Shown: in pieces, positions 45,479 to 55,856 of the stretch
Layout: each line of letters opens with the position of its first letter
How positions within the stretch are numbered: position 1 is the first letter of the stretch
NCBI RefSeq assembly: GCF_017654505.1
Contig: NC_054553.1
Span: 12,265,049-12,329,048 of the forward strand
Reading direction: 5' to 3'
Source of the DNA: Polyodon spathula
Lineage: Eukaryota > Chordata > Actinopteri > Acipenseriformes > Polyodontidae
Length of the DNA stretch: 64,000 nucleotides
Made by a program: the position numbers and the translations under genes
The notes under the pieces: generated by a model
Told to the model about the DNA's origin: nothing
The model's input: only the letters and a program-made list of their open reading frames with translations
Databases searched by the model: none

Positions 45479-45631
45479 ATGAAGAAGCTGGCTCTATTTG
45501 TGCTCTCCATCTTTGGATCTACTTACACATGGGGAGTGGTTTATTCCACAATGAATAAAAACAGATGCATGAAACAGGCTGAGACAAGAATCTTTGAAGG
45601 ACCGCCTACGTATCACTTTTTCAAAAGCTGA
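45479..45631 (+). CDS. Small open frame, 50 aa, signal-anchor-like N-terminus
   Basis: ATG at 45479 opens 50 codons ending TGA: MKKLALFVLSIFGSTYTWGV, a polar middle, then EGPPTYHFFKS. The N-terminus is a good hydrophobic helix after two lysines, as in small secreted or membrane proteins. I do not recognise it. There are no splice signals, homologue or conservation data to support it, and a frame of this length can arise by chance. Confidence 0.15.
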   Translation: MKKLALFVLSIFGSTYTWGVVYSTMNKNRCMKQAETRIFEGPPTYHFFKS

Positions 45632-45639
45632 TCGCAGAA

Positions 45640-47200
45640 GTGCAGTTTTTCTCATAAAATTTATCACAACACAATGAAGTAAAAATTGTATAGTACTTTT
45701 GAATTTAGTTTTATGTTATTCTGCAAAACACGTCGTGCAAAACAAGGGTTTATAGTCCCGAAAACAATAAGATACTTTAATTGACACACAACACACACAC
45801 ACACACACATGGTCACTTCTCCCAATAGTGAGTGCTCTTGTGTAGGTTAATAAGTGCTGCAGTGTAGTTCGGGTTTAGTGCTGGCTTGTAGCGACAGCTC
45901 CCAGTTTAGCCGTCTGACAACACAAATGACAAACAGTTAGCAGAACAAACAAATACAATACGAAAAACTTACGACAGAAAAAAAACTCCTTATGTATCAT
46001 ATGAAGATTCCATTACCATAGCGAGGTCAAATGAATTTCATGTTTGCCATATGAGAACTCATTACGAAGGCAAGAAAGAAAGAAAGAAAACTAACAGTTT
46101 AAGAGCAGTGTTTTAGACTGTACAGCTAGTAGTTCTTTACATTTAAACAAATACATATAGTTTACTACATGACAAATACGTTTTGTATCATGAAACAGTT
46201 TGTGTCGTTATCTACAAAAAGCACAAATTGTCGACTGATGGGAGCTATCAATTAGGCATTGCACTGGGAGGTTTTTTGTGTGCATTTGTATAAGACTGTG
46301 TTAAAGAAGAAAGATTCATTGATGTTGTTTGCAAAATTGTAACTGAACTGTATCACATTAAGACCCACACAGCATTTGACAGGCTGCAGAAAATGTCAGT
46401 TTATCAGCCAAGATGATTATTGGTTGTTAGTTGCGTTGGAAATGAATTTTATCCTGTGGTTACTTAGTTAAGCCCTGCCACACAGCATTTGACAGGCTGC
46501 ACACAACGTGACAATAAGCAGGTTTGTGAGATGATATTAAGCAATTTTTCAAAGAACCTGTAATGCATGGCGAGTGGTGTCATACAGGGAACATGCCATG
46601 ACAGCTCCCTTGCAGTAATATTAAAATGAAGTTCCGCTCTCGCCCAGCCCTTGATACACCTTGCCAAGGAGGCTTCGGTGAGCCAGATACATTTTGCCCG
46701 AGTGCCGCCATTTGCCGACCACTGATTTTACACCAGTGTATGAACCAAGTTTAATCACAATTAAATCAGTGCTTCTGTAGATATATTAAGAATAAAAGAC
46801 AGACATTCCCTACTACTTGACTATGACACACTCAATGTCCTTAGCAAGTTTTATCAGAATTGTACAAGGGGTTCTCTAGATAAATGAAAAACATGCCAGT
46901 GTGATATACAGACAGACAGGCACCTCCATATACCCTCAGCTTATCTTTGTTGTTTGTTGTTGGTTTCATACAATTCCTTTGTGAAATAGAAATTATTAAT
47001 CAACTGTTATTGGGGTCAGAGAATTCAGCTTGGGTTTAGTGCATACTTCTATAATGAGTGACAGAGTACACAGTCATTATTTATCTTTAAACAATTTGTA
47101 AGTGTGTTAAGACCAGATAGTGAAGGTAATTACATGAACAGAGATATTACACGTGTAACGCAATACTGGGCAATGCTGTCAGTGTAACAATGGGTTGCCG
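45640..47200. other. No firmly supported gene
   Basis: Holds a short (AC)n at 45787, a 23-bp direct repeat (46366-46388 and 46479-46501) and a dispersed-family copy at about 46800-46945 (CAGACAGACAGGCACCTCCA). Confidence 0.4.
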
Positions 47201-47211
47201 TGGGTACCTAC

Positions 47212-47332
47212 CTGCTACTTTGTGTTCCTCAGGATCTAAGGTTTGTCCTGAGGGTTTGACCTCCATTTCGTACAGGGGTACAAAACCAACATAGCCTTTT
47301 CCCAGCACAACACAACAAATCTCGTTTGCTGC
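47212..47332 (-). CDS. Candidate exon of unknown minus-strand gene
   Basis: An open 121-base exon with AG acceptor (TTATTGAAAG) in phase 0 and donor GTAGGT in phase 1. It encodes AANEICCVVLGKGYVGFVPL then YEMEVKPSGQTLDPEEHKVA. The composition looks protein-like (hydrophobic beta-strand pattern, then a charged segment). Its phase fits the exon candidate at 48156-47979. I do not recognise the family, and the acceptor has a weak pyrimidine tract. Confidence 0.3.
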
Positions 47333-47689
47333 CTTTCAATAAATAGAACTGATAGATGTGACCCAGCATCTCAGCTTTCAGCATGAAAGGAGCCCTCCTT
47401 CTTAAGAGATGAGCCTCCTGACAAACACCAGAGCTCCATCACCAGGCCCAGAGGGTGCAGCTGTGGAGAGGAGGAGGAGGCAGGAAACATACATCACAAT
47501 CACAACAGATTAAATGTAGGTAGGTCCCAATTTGAATCTATTGAGGCAAACCATAAGTAAAAGAATAGCTTTTTTATAGAATAGCAACAAACCTATAAAA
47601 CTAAATTCTGTTCCGAGAAGCAGGCTAAGAAGTAAAGACACAGATTATCAATGCAAGTGGTTATAAGAGTCAATTTTGTCTGTTAGGAA

Positions 47690-47820
47690 AATGCACCACG
47701 ATTATTACCAAGGTAAATTTGCATAATAATGTTGCAGATTTTCTATGCATTTCCATTGCTTTCACTTTGCTTTATTACACATTGCTGTGCTTTCATTATA
47801 GGAAACTTTTATAAGGGAAA
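47690..47820. mobile_element. MITE-like family copy
   Basis: CTTTATTACACATTGCTGTG then CTTTCATTATAGGAAACTTT and TATAAGGG, the same end as at 36222 and 39030. Confidence 0.4.
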
Positions 47821-47978
47821 ACCCTAGACAAGACAAAATTTGAGAGACTGAGTTGTTTTTTTTTCTGTTTTTGCTACTTTTTTAGGTGTATTTTTACTAT
47901 CTGGAAATTTGGAGTAAAAAGCTGTGAGAATCTACAGTAGTTTCTGCAAGAATAAAGCACAGCATAAATATGCATTAC

Positions 47979-48156
47979 CTTGCTTCTCAGGCCTTTGATC
48001 TCTTGAGGTTCAGGTACAGATGAATTACTGCACTTGGTCTCAGTGCACACACCTGTCCACTTCCCAACACTATCACACAATCGGTTGCTGGTTGGCAGGT
48101 TGTTCTGGTCAGGATTGAGGTGTGCTTGCTGAATAGAAGCTCTCATGCTTCTCAAG
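47979..48156 (-). CDS. Candidate exon of unknown minus-strand gene
   Basis: A 178-base exon between acceptor ATTACTCTCAG and donor GTAATG. After one leading base the frame is open for 59 codons, including QQAHLNPDQNNLPTSNRLCD, SVGKWTGVCTETKCSNSS and PEPQEIKGLRSK, ending in phase 0. Four cysteines suggest an extracellular or metal-binding segment, but no known domain is recognised. It could be chance. Confidence 0.3.
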
Positions 48157-48362
48157 CTGAGAGTAATTGAAAGTCCTATTGATCTGCAATGGCAACACAG
48201 TTATCTTATGCACAGTATGGCGAAAGCGAAATGGTCTGGGGCCATCTTTTTCAATGACTACATTTTGCAATTTACATTGCAAATATTCACATTTATCTCC
48301 CCAATTTAGAATGCCCAGTTATGTTCACTGACTGCTGAAACTCTGATCTCACTGTCAAGCTA

Positions 48363-48625
48363 ATGGCTTGTTTACACCCAGGAGCTGGACAGCCTGCAGT
48401 GTGTGAGCAAGCTATCAGCCCCTGGAAAACTAAGGCCAGTCCTGCAGGTGTCTACACAAGCTTACTGGATACCTGGCCAGCAGGGGGCGCTATAGCACGA
48501 GGAGCTGATTTTGCCTCCCCAACTCACAGGAGTGCCAGATCTAATATCTGTAGGATCACCAGTGCAGATTGCCAACTTGGCACAGCCAGGAAACGAACAT
48601 GCACTTGTCTGACTGAATGACCCGT
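48363..48625 (-). mobile_element. SINE-like repeat carrying a CTCF motif
   Basis: Landmarks: GAGCAAGCTATCAGCCCCTG, AGTCCTGCAGGTGTCTACAC, TGGATACCTGGCCAGCAGGG, and at the right CAGCCAGGAAACGAACATGC. The last gives a B-box-like TGTTCGTTTCC on the minus strand. I recall similar dispersed sequences from non-teleost fish, but this is unverified. Confidence 0.45.
48477..48491 (+). promoter_or_regulatory. Perfect CTCF core motif
   Basis: CCAGCAGGGGGCGCT fits CCASYAGRKGGCRSY at all 15 positions. It is inside the SINE-like repeat. Confidence 0.5.
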
Positions 48626-48989
48626 AGGACTTCTCAAGTTCTTGCCTTTACCAGATTTTCATTCATAAATGGAGTCTGCCAATATAAAACCGTTACGTGC
48701 CGTACCACCATTGGTGAGTTAAAAAAATAGGATTAGACTTCAACATCAGTGGTCCATACCGGTTTTTCTCTGCTGAAGTGGTCACTGCGGCCGAAAATCC
48801 CAGATCGGTTCAACGGCTCAGGACTCTGTTTTTCAGTCTAAAAAGACGCTTCAGGTGTCTGTGACAATGCCGGTGTTTCAGTACCAATTCAGTACACCCT
48901 CAGAAATCTGTATCCCCTGGCGCATTGCGCATGGGTAAAATGAGATCGTCCCACACACACGTCTGATTTGTCTTTTGCTCGTGTCTATA

Positions 48990-49440
48990 TGGCAAGCCAA
49001 ATTATCATTCAGAGATATTTAAAATTACATTTTAAGAGATCTTCAAATATTTAGAGATATCTGTAAAACATCTCAAGATATCTCAAATTGAATTCCACAT
49101 ACCTTTAATTGTGCAGTATTTAAGATATCTAAAATTAATTTAAAGACATCTGTAAATCAATTTGAGAGATCTAAAAATGAAATAAAGATATCTCAAATTG
49201 ATTTACAGATATCTTTAAATACTATGGAAACCATATGGATTGTGCTAGCATGGCACGCCAAACTGTCATTTAGAGATAACTGAAAATGAGGGTTTTAAAG
49301 ATATCTCTAAATCATTTAAAGATATCTCTAAATAACGTCCTGTTCATTTAAAGATATCTTTAAATCATTTGAAGATATCTTCAAATAACGTCCTGTTCAT
49401 TTATAGACATCTCTAAATCATTTAGAGATGTCTCGAAATA
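48990..49440. repeat. Array of about 16 short palindromes centred on AGATATCT
   Basis: About sixteen segments of roughly 20 bases fit ATTTxxAGATATCTxxAAAT. Two are perfect palindromes: ATTTAAAGATATCTTTAAAT (49346-49365) and ATTTGAAGATATCTTCAAAT (49367-49386). Arms differ between segments but usually change on both sides together. They mostly occur in pairs about 21 bp apart, joined in the right part by a constant spacer (AACGTCCTGTTC). A larger period of about 261 bases is marked by TGGCA[A/C]GCCAAA at 48990 and 49251. No coding. Confidence 0.85.
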
Positions 49441-49449
49441 ACTTCCTGT

Positions 49450-52400
49450 TGACATATTCACAGGCTCTGGTTTATTATATGACACTTTATAAAATTCACA
49501 TGTTGTTGTGTTGTTGTGTGTCATAACTTCTCATTAAAGTCTTTGTGGGATTTGGGACTGTAGAGCTTTTAAAAAAGTGAATGCTTTAAGCCTTAGGAGT
49601 ATGCAGTGCTTTATTGCAGTATGCAGTGTTTCCTTCATTGCACTAGTTCCAGTCTTTTTAAAACCAAGAGAAAAAAAGCTTGCTGACCCAGCCACATACC
49701 GGTCCACTCTCTGTACCGGACTTCCTTAAGGTGTATTGGACATGTACCGGACTTCCATATATTTGGATCGGACCACTCACGGAACCTGGTCTGGTCTGTA
49801 TCCCTAATATATATATATATATAGAAACAACTAAACAATATAACAAATTTTAACGGGACATAATCTGTTACAAACTGTCTGATGCAAAGATATTGCAAAT
49901 GGCTGTATCACATCAGTATGAGGGTCAACTATATATAGCCTCAGTTATCACAGCCATAGACTGATTCTTTAGGGCAGAGAGGTGAAAAAGTGACACGTTG
50001 TTTAATCATCTGACTCCACCACCAGCCTGAGGCATTGTAAGCTGTAACCAAGGGAATCGCTGCACTCATCCAGTCTCCCTCGACAAAATAATTAATTTGT
50101 GTGGCCACAGTAATGAGTGCGCTCTGTCTGTACGTTCTGTTCTTTGAGACAGCACCATTGTCTGGCAGCTGACTCACACAAACACTTACACCGTCACTCT
50201 CAGCTCTATTACTGGAACTTTGATTGCAGGCACACACTGTACCTGAAAAAGGTCAATGGGGCTGGGGAAGAAACAGAGAAAAACAAGAAGAAAAGCAGAT
50301 CCCAGGCAATGAAAAGGACAAGGCATCACCTTCAGTGCAGCTTTGTATAAAGGCAGCACCTATGAAATTCCTGAAGATGCTGGTATCTTGCAACAGGATA
50401 TACAGCATCAAGAAACCCTTACCATATGTAGCACACACTCTGTGTTATTAGGATGTCCTTCATATAATGACTGTTAATTTGACAGGAGAATAGTAACCCG
50501 GATATCTATATAGCAGTATTTAAAAAATTGCATCACCCCATTGAAAGTCTTATTCAGTCGCCAGGGGTAAGATCTGATAGACTGATACATATGGCTTCCG
50601 TATTCAAGAAGCTCAAATTGTTTCACAAGGATCAACCATGATGCAATGAACCATATTTGATAAGTTTAGTGAATTAGCCCGCTGTGCCACATAGCCCACA
50701 GCACTGTCATTAACTTCAATTTAATTAGGCAGCTGCTACTGCTTCGTGAATATTTTGGTCCCTTTCTGAAGGCCATCAACCCCCGCTAATTACCGGGATA
50801 ATTGGGGTAAAAAATAATCTGGTTACATTCCTGATTATTTGTATGTAAAAATAAATAAATAAATAAACACCTATGGCAGTAACTATGATGAGCAAGACTT
50901 ATATTAACAGTACATGTGAAATAATATAGAACAAGAAATGTAAATGAATCAAAATAGGATAAGTGGTATTTAAGACTTCATAAGCAAATGAGGTGTTAGT
51001 ATCGTGGTAAAGCATATCAAACCGTTGATTTGTGTCCTGTGCGACATACAGAGGCATGGATGTACATACAGAGACCCCTCCATATACCCCAGCAATCTGA
51101 TACTCCCAATAGCGTATGCCAGATAATGTTAAAACCAAGTTTCGTTAGCTCACATAGCTATAATATTCATATAAGGTTGGAAATTCATTTTTCACTGTTA
51201 CATGAAAATGCCATGGAAATTCACATAACGTAAGGCCTGTTTTAAGGAATTTTTTTAAGTGTTTAAACTTTCTCGGCACTTAAATGGTTCTTTGAAAAAT
51301 GTGAATATTGAACCCTCCAAAACAGAACTTAATTAATCAAAATGGGCATAAAAAAAACCTTCTTAACAAAAGAGTCCTGCTTCACAACACTTATAAAGTC
51401 AATCAAATCCAGTCAATTCTCATTATTATGAATAAGGTCCCTATCTGAATATAATAGTATGTTATTGTAGTTCTCTTACAGTAGCACAGATATCATTCTA
51501 GTTTGAATTATTATTGGGGAAATTCTATTATATTTGGATAAGAGAAAGTACGATAGCTTTTAGCTAGAGAACGATAAACATAGTGTTTTGGAAGCAATAT
51601 GCAATCACAGTATTTATTGTAAAAAACAGCACATGTAGTATAATCTCTTTTGTTTTTTGTGCCTTTCTGGTAATTCATATTCTGTACATGTAAGTATAGT
51701 TCAGTGGATGTGGTATGCACACTAATATAAATGTACAATATGGTTTCAATGTACAGTAATCAGCACGACTGTTGAAATTAGTCCTAATGAGAATTAAGTG
51801 TTATATTTGAATGGAAAAACAGAATCTATGTATAGGAAGTTTTGTCCTCCAAAAAAGATCACCTCCTCTATTTGAGTTCCACTGTTTTTCACAGCTCCAG
51901 ACCTGATAAGAGACTCTAAGCCTTGTGCTTGGCAACCAGGCACACGTTGACACAGTCATCTTTAGTAATCCTGAACTCATGGCTATGGTATTAGTTTCTC
52001 CATGGCACAGGAAACCCCTCCACAGAACAATGAATAACATGCAGTCGAGGGCTGCACTCTCTCTCTCCTTTTATTCCCTCTTTTATCTGCTGCTTTTCAC
52101 AAAGGTGTTTGTGCTGCTTTTTGTTGCCATAACAACTACTACCAAGTATTTCTGACTCTGTAATGAACTCAGAGAAAGGTCCAGTCGCAGTGTGTTTTTA
52201 TGTTTTTAGCTTGCTGCCATTTTAAAGTTCAAATTAACATCCATAATTACCATTAAGAGGCTAATTGAATCGCGCAATATATTTTAAATGTCCTGTTTTT
52301 TTTATAAAAGCATTGAAACAAACCCATTTAAAAATGATTCTAAAATATACACATATAGAGAATGATAGATTACAGGCAGTGTATTATAGTAGTGTAATTC

Positions 52401-52895
52401 CATTGAGGAAACCAGTGGAGAAATTAAAAAAAAACTAGAGTGGAAATTGTATTTCTATGATGGGTACAGAGAAATACCTTTGATATCTAGTACAGACAGA
52501 AAGATAATATAAGATACAACGATATCATACCATGGCACTGCCAAAAATATAGTTCCTTGACATAGTTGCGTTTGGTTTTTAAAACCTTGGGTAGTACTCC
52601 TAAGGGGACAGGTGATAGTAAAGAGAATGTTAATATAGTGGTAAGAAAATTGATTTAACATTCATTTCGTCCAGTCAAATAAGTTGTCAAGCCTGTATTT
52701 TTTTATTTTTTATTTCAGAACAAGACACAGCACTGTCTAAGGGCAGCCGTTTTATACTGAAGAAGCAGTTATAAGGTGGGAGACAAACAGCACTCATACA
52801 GCGGAATACAACGTTATAAAAGAGGAGTACTGTAGAAATATGTGATATTTTTCATGCTAATCACATTATTGTAAGTATCTCTTTAAAAAACAAAA
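49450..52895. other. No firmly supported gene
   Basis: Contains a dispersed-family copy at about 51029-51185 (GACCCCTCCATATACCCCAG, TAATGTTAAAACCAAGTTTC). A minus-strand open frame at 50237-49941 has an acceptor-like start but no recognisable domain or partner. Confidence 0.4.
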
Positions 52896-52897
52896 AA

Positions 52898-52899
<2 letters not shown>

Positions 52900-52966
<67 letters not shown>
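52900..52966. repeat. (TA)n microsatellite
   Basis: About 33 TA units. Confidence 0.95.
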
Positions 52967-52971
<5 letters not shown>

Positions 52972-53989
52972 CATTTTTAGGCAAAAGATGGAGGGCAATA
53001 TTATTTTTCACAGTTTTTGGGGCAGTGTGTTTGAAGCTACTTTAAGTGACCTGTGAATTAATATCTATCATTGATACCGTCCATTTACACCTGGTCTGTG
53101 CAAAACTGAAAAATAATGAATACATCGATGGATGATAGTTACTTTTGTCACTTTAAATGTTGAAGAAAAAAAATAGATAACACCTAAGCTGGAATACGAA
53201 GGGTGATTTCTTTGACAGTTCCACTAAAGCGTAGTCATATTTATTAGGTTTGCAGAGTTTATTGTTGACAAGGGCCCGAGGGGTTCAGCACAGCATGACA
53301 GTGTTTGTCATTCCAGAGAGGCACCACTCTTAGCCCTGTGTGAACACTCACCAGTTGTCCCTCGTTTTCTTTTCCAAAAACTCTCAACTGTGGCTTTTCA
53401 TAATTTATTTCTGCTTCAAAGCACCAAGGCTTTTTCTAAGAACAGGCCTCTGTCTGAGTTGTCTCCATTCGGTGGGGTCTGGGAGCTTGCTTTATACAGT
53501 TCCCTGACAAGGTTTTTTCACTAGAGCTGCTAAATCACTTACTGTACATCAGCCTTTCTGCAAAAAGTAAAAAAGAACATGAGCAGCCCTAACTAGACTC
53601 CATTGACCCTGTTCACCAAGTCATCAAGACCCAGGTTTTCAGCTTGAAAGACTGAGTGTTCTTCCATAATTCTTTTGGGACATAAAGGCTCAAAAGCCTA
53701 TCCAGTTGTGAGCTGCAGTGTTAGATGGGTTTGCTTCTTGCTGAGAACCAAACTCTCTCCATTGAGAACCAAACAAAACAATTGAGAGAATATAGCAGCA
53801 CTGATATTACTCAGAAAGTAAAACTTTGAATTATTAATTATTGGCTAAAATTAATAATCATGTATATCCTAAATCATGTTTTATATGCCATTTATTGTGA
53901 ACTTCTTTCTCCCCTGTTCAGAGTTCTTTCTCTCACACACACTTTCTTTTCCTCAGTTCAGTTTTCACTTGTTTTTTTTTTGGTTTTTT

Positions 53990-54024
<35 letters not shown>

Positions 54025-54200
54025 GTTTTTTTTCTTTGAAAATAAAGCCATACCATTGTTCTCTCCCAAAATAAAGGCCCAATGAATTTATAAGCAATAA
54101 ATATGCAGTTTTTCTGTAAGAAGTTTTATTGGGTTTTTATCTGAATGATTTTTTTGTTAACATTTGGGCTAGTAATTGATAGACTCATATTTAATTGGCC
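52967..54200. other. No recognisable gene
   Basis: AT-rich sequence ending in T-rich runs at 53970-54040. No coding support. Confidence 0.5.
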
Positions 54201-54323
54201 TTATGTTTTGAAAACCCAGCCTTGTAACTGGCAGCAGCTACACGCCGGTCCCAAGCCCGGAAAAATGGGGAGGGGTGGGGAAAGCAATGGCAAACTACCC
54301 CACTATTTCTGCCGAAATACTTT

Positions 54324-55856
54324 ATGGATCACAACGAAACGTCTTCAAACATGGTGCTGGAAGGTGGGCCCCCTGGGCCGGAAGGCAACCAACAAGCGAC
54401 CAGGGAAGGACAAGGACGAAGTTCGAATAGCTCAGGCAATTATGACGCGGACGGGACAAATCCACCAGGACACCGGTCGGCTGATGCAGACCCATGTGAA
54501 AGAACTCGTCTGCGTCTCACGAAGGTTCACAACATCGGAACTTGGAATGTCCGTGGCATGAATACGGGCAAATTGGACATCATAAAAACCGAAATGGAAC
54601 GACTCAACATCGACATACTTGGTATCAGCGAGCTCCACTGGACAGGAAGCGGCTATTTCAACAGCGATGATTATACAGTATACTACTCCGGGAATGACAA
54701 CATCAGACACAATGGAGTAGCCATCATTGCAAACAAGAAAATTGCAAAGACTGTTCAATGTTTCAACGCTGTCAACGACAGAATCATGACCGCCCGCTTT
54801 CACGGGAAGCCTCGCTCGCTCACAATCCTGCAGGTCTACGCGCCGATCACCGACGTGAAAGAAGAGGATATCGAAAAATTTTATTCGGATTTCCAACAAG
54901 CAATCGATCAAGTCTCGGCCAAAGACATCATCCTTATTGGCGGGGATTTCAATGCAAAAGTCGGCGCTGGAGGAGAACCACCAGTCGTAGGCAAATTCGG
55001 ACTAGGTGAACGAAACGAGGCTGGCGACCGTTTGGTTCAGTGCTGCCAAGAAAATCGATTACTGATCGCAAACACGTGGTTTGAGCAGCCTAAACGCCGC
55101 GCATACACGTGGATAGCACCGAATGGACAATATCGCAACCAGATCGACTACCTCCTCTGCCAACAACACTGGAAGAGCTCAGTGCAAGCAGTCAAAACGC
55201 TACCCGGTGCAGATTGTGGATCCGACCATCAGCTGTTGGTCGCGAAAGTCAAACTCCGCTTCAACACCATCAAAAGGCAACCAGCACAGCTACGTTTTGA
55301 CACCTGCAACATCCCAGCAAAATATGCGGTTGAGGTACACAACAGATTTGAGGCACTCAGCACAACTGAAAAAGCCCCGGATGAATTGTGGGAAGAAATG
55401 AAATCGATCATAATGGACACAGCGGAACAACTGATCCCGCACAAAAAGCCAGTGAAAGGACCACAATGGCTCTCGGATGCGACGATCAAAATCGCCAACA
55501 AAAGACGAACAGCCAAAGCCACTGGCAAGAGGCTCGAATTCAGTTTGCTAAATGCTGAATTTCAGAGAGAAGCAAGGAGGGATAAGGAGCGTTACTGGAA
55601 CGAACGGTGCGCAAAACTGGAAGCTGCAAGCAAACAAGGACATGCCTGTGAGCTTTTTGCCCATGTGAAGCAGGCACGGGCAACTTTCGCACCCCGAAAA
55701 GCAACGACCATCAAAGATCGGAATGGCAAGGTACTACAGAATGAAGACCAAATTAAGAGGAGATGGCAAGAGTACAATCGGAATTATATGCAGGAAACGG
55801 ACCGAGTCCATCAGCCAGTCAGGACGATTCGATCGAGCAAGAACCAGGTATTCTGA
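54324..55856 (+). CDS. RTE endonuclease domain (frame 1 of a broken ORF)
   Basis: 510 codons from ATG to a stop created by the frameshift. The endonuclease/exonuclease/phosphatase fold is clear: IGTWNVRGMNTG (Asn75), ISELHW (catalytic Glu103), YAPITD, GGDFNAKVG (Asp208, Asn210), YTWIAPNGQYRNQIDYLL and GSDHQLL (Asp301-His302). A basic linker region follows to about residue 480 (RRWQEYN), where homology to the RTE protein leaves this frame. The enzyme nicks target DNA to prime reverse transcription. The first 60 residues are low in complexity, and the true start could be upstream in another frame, since a second open frame (54145-54561) overlaps the leader. Confidence 0.92.
   Translation: MDHNETSSNMVLEGGPPGPEGNQQATREGQGRSSNSSGNYDADGTNPPGHRSADADPCERTRLRLTKVHNIGTWNVRGMNTGKLDIIKTEMERLNIDILGISELHWTGSGYFNSDDYTVYYSGNDNIRHNGVAIIANKKIAKTVQCFNAVNDRIMTARFHGKPRSLTILQVYAPITDVKEEDIEKFYSDFQQAIDQVSAKDIILIGGDFNAKVGAGGEPPVVGKFGLGERNEAGDRLVQCCQENRLLIANTWFEQPKRRAYTWIAPNGQYRNQIDYLLCQQHWKSSVQAVKTLPGADCGSDHQLLVAKVKLRFNTIKRQPAQLRFDTCNIPAKYAVEVHNRFEALSTTEKAPDELWEEMKSIIMDTAEQLIPHKKPVKGPQWLSDATIKIANKRRTAKATGKRLEFSLLNAEFQREARRDKERYWNERCAKLEAASKQGHACELFAHVKQARATFAPRKATTIKDRNGKVLQNEDQIKRRWQEYNRNYMQETDRVHQPVRTIRSSKNQVF

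Noticed and set aside
46660..46730. Minus-strand MAALGQNVSGSPKPPWQ followed by GTGTAT, possible first exon
   Set aside because: Attractive but very short, with no downstream partner exon in phase. Kept out of the feature list.
49941..50237. Minus-strand 98-aa open frame after a TTTTTCAG
   Set aside because: No recognisable domain and phase does not match the candidate exons at 47.2-48.2 kb.
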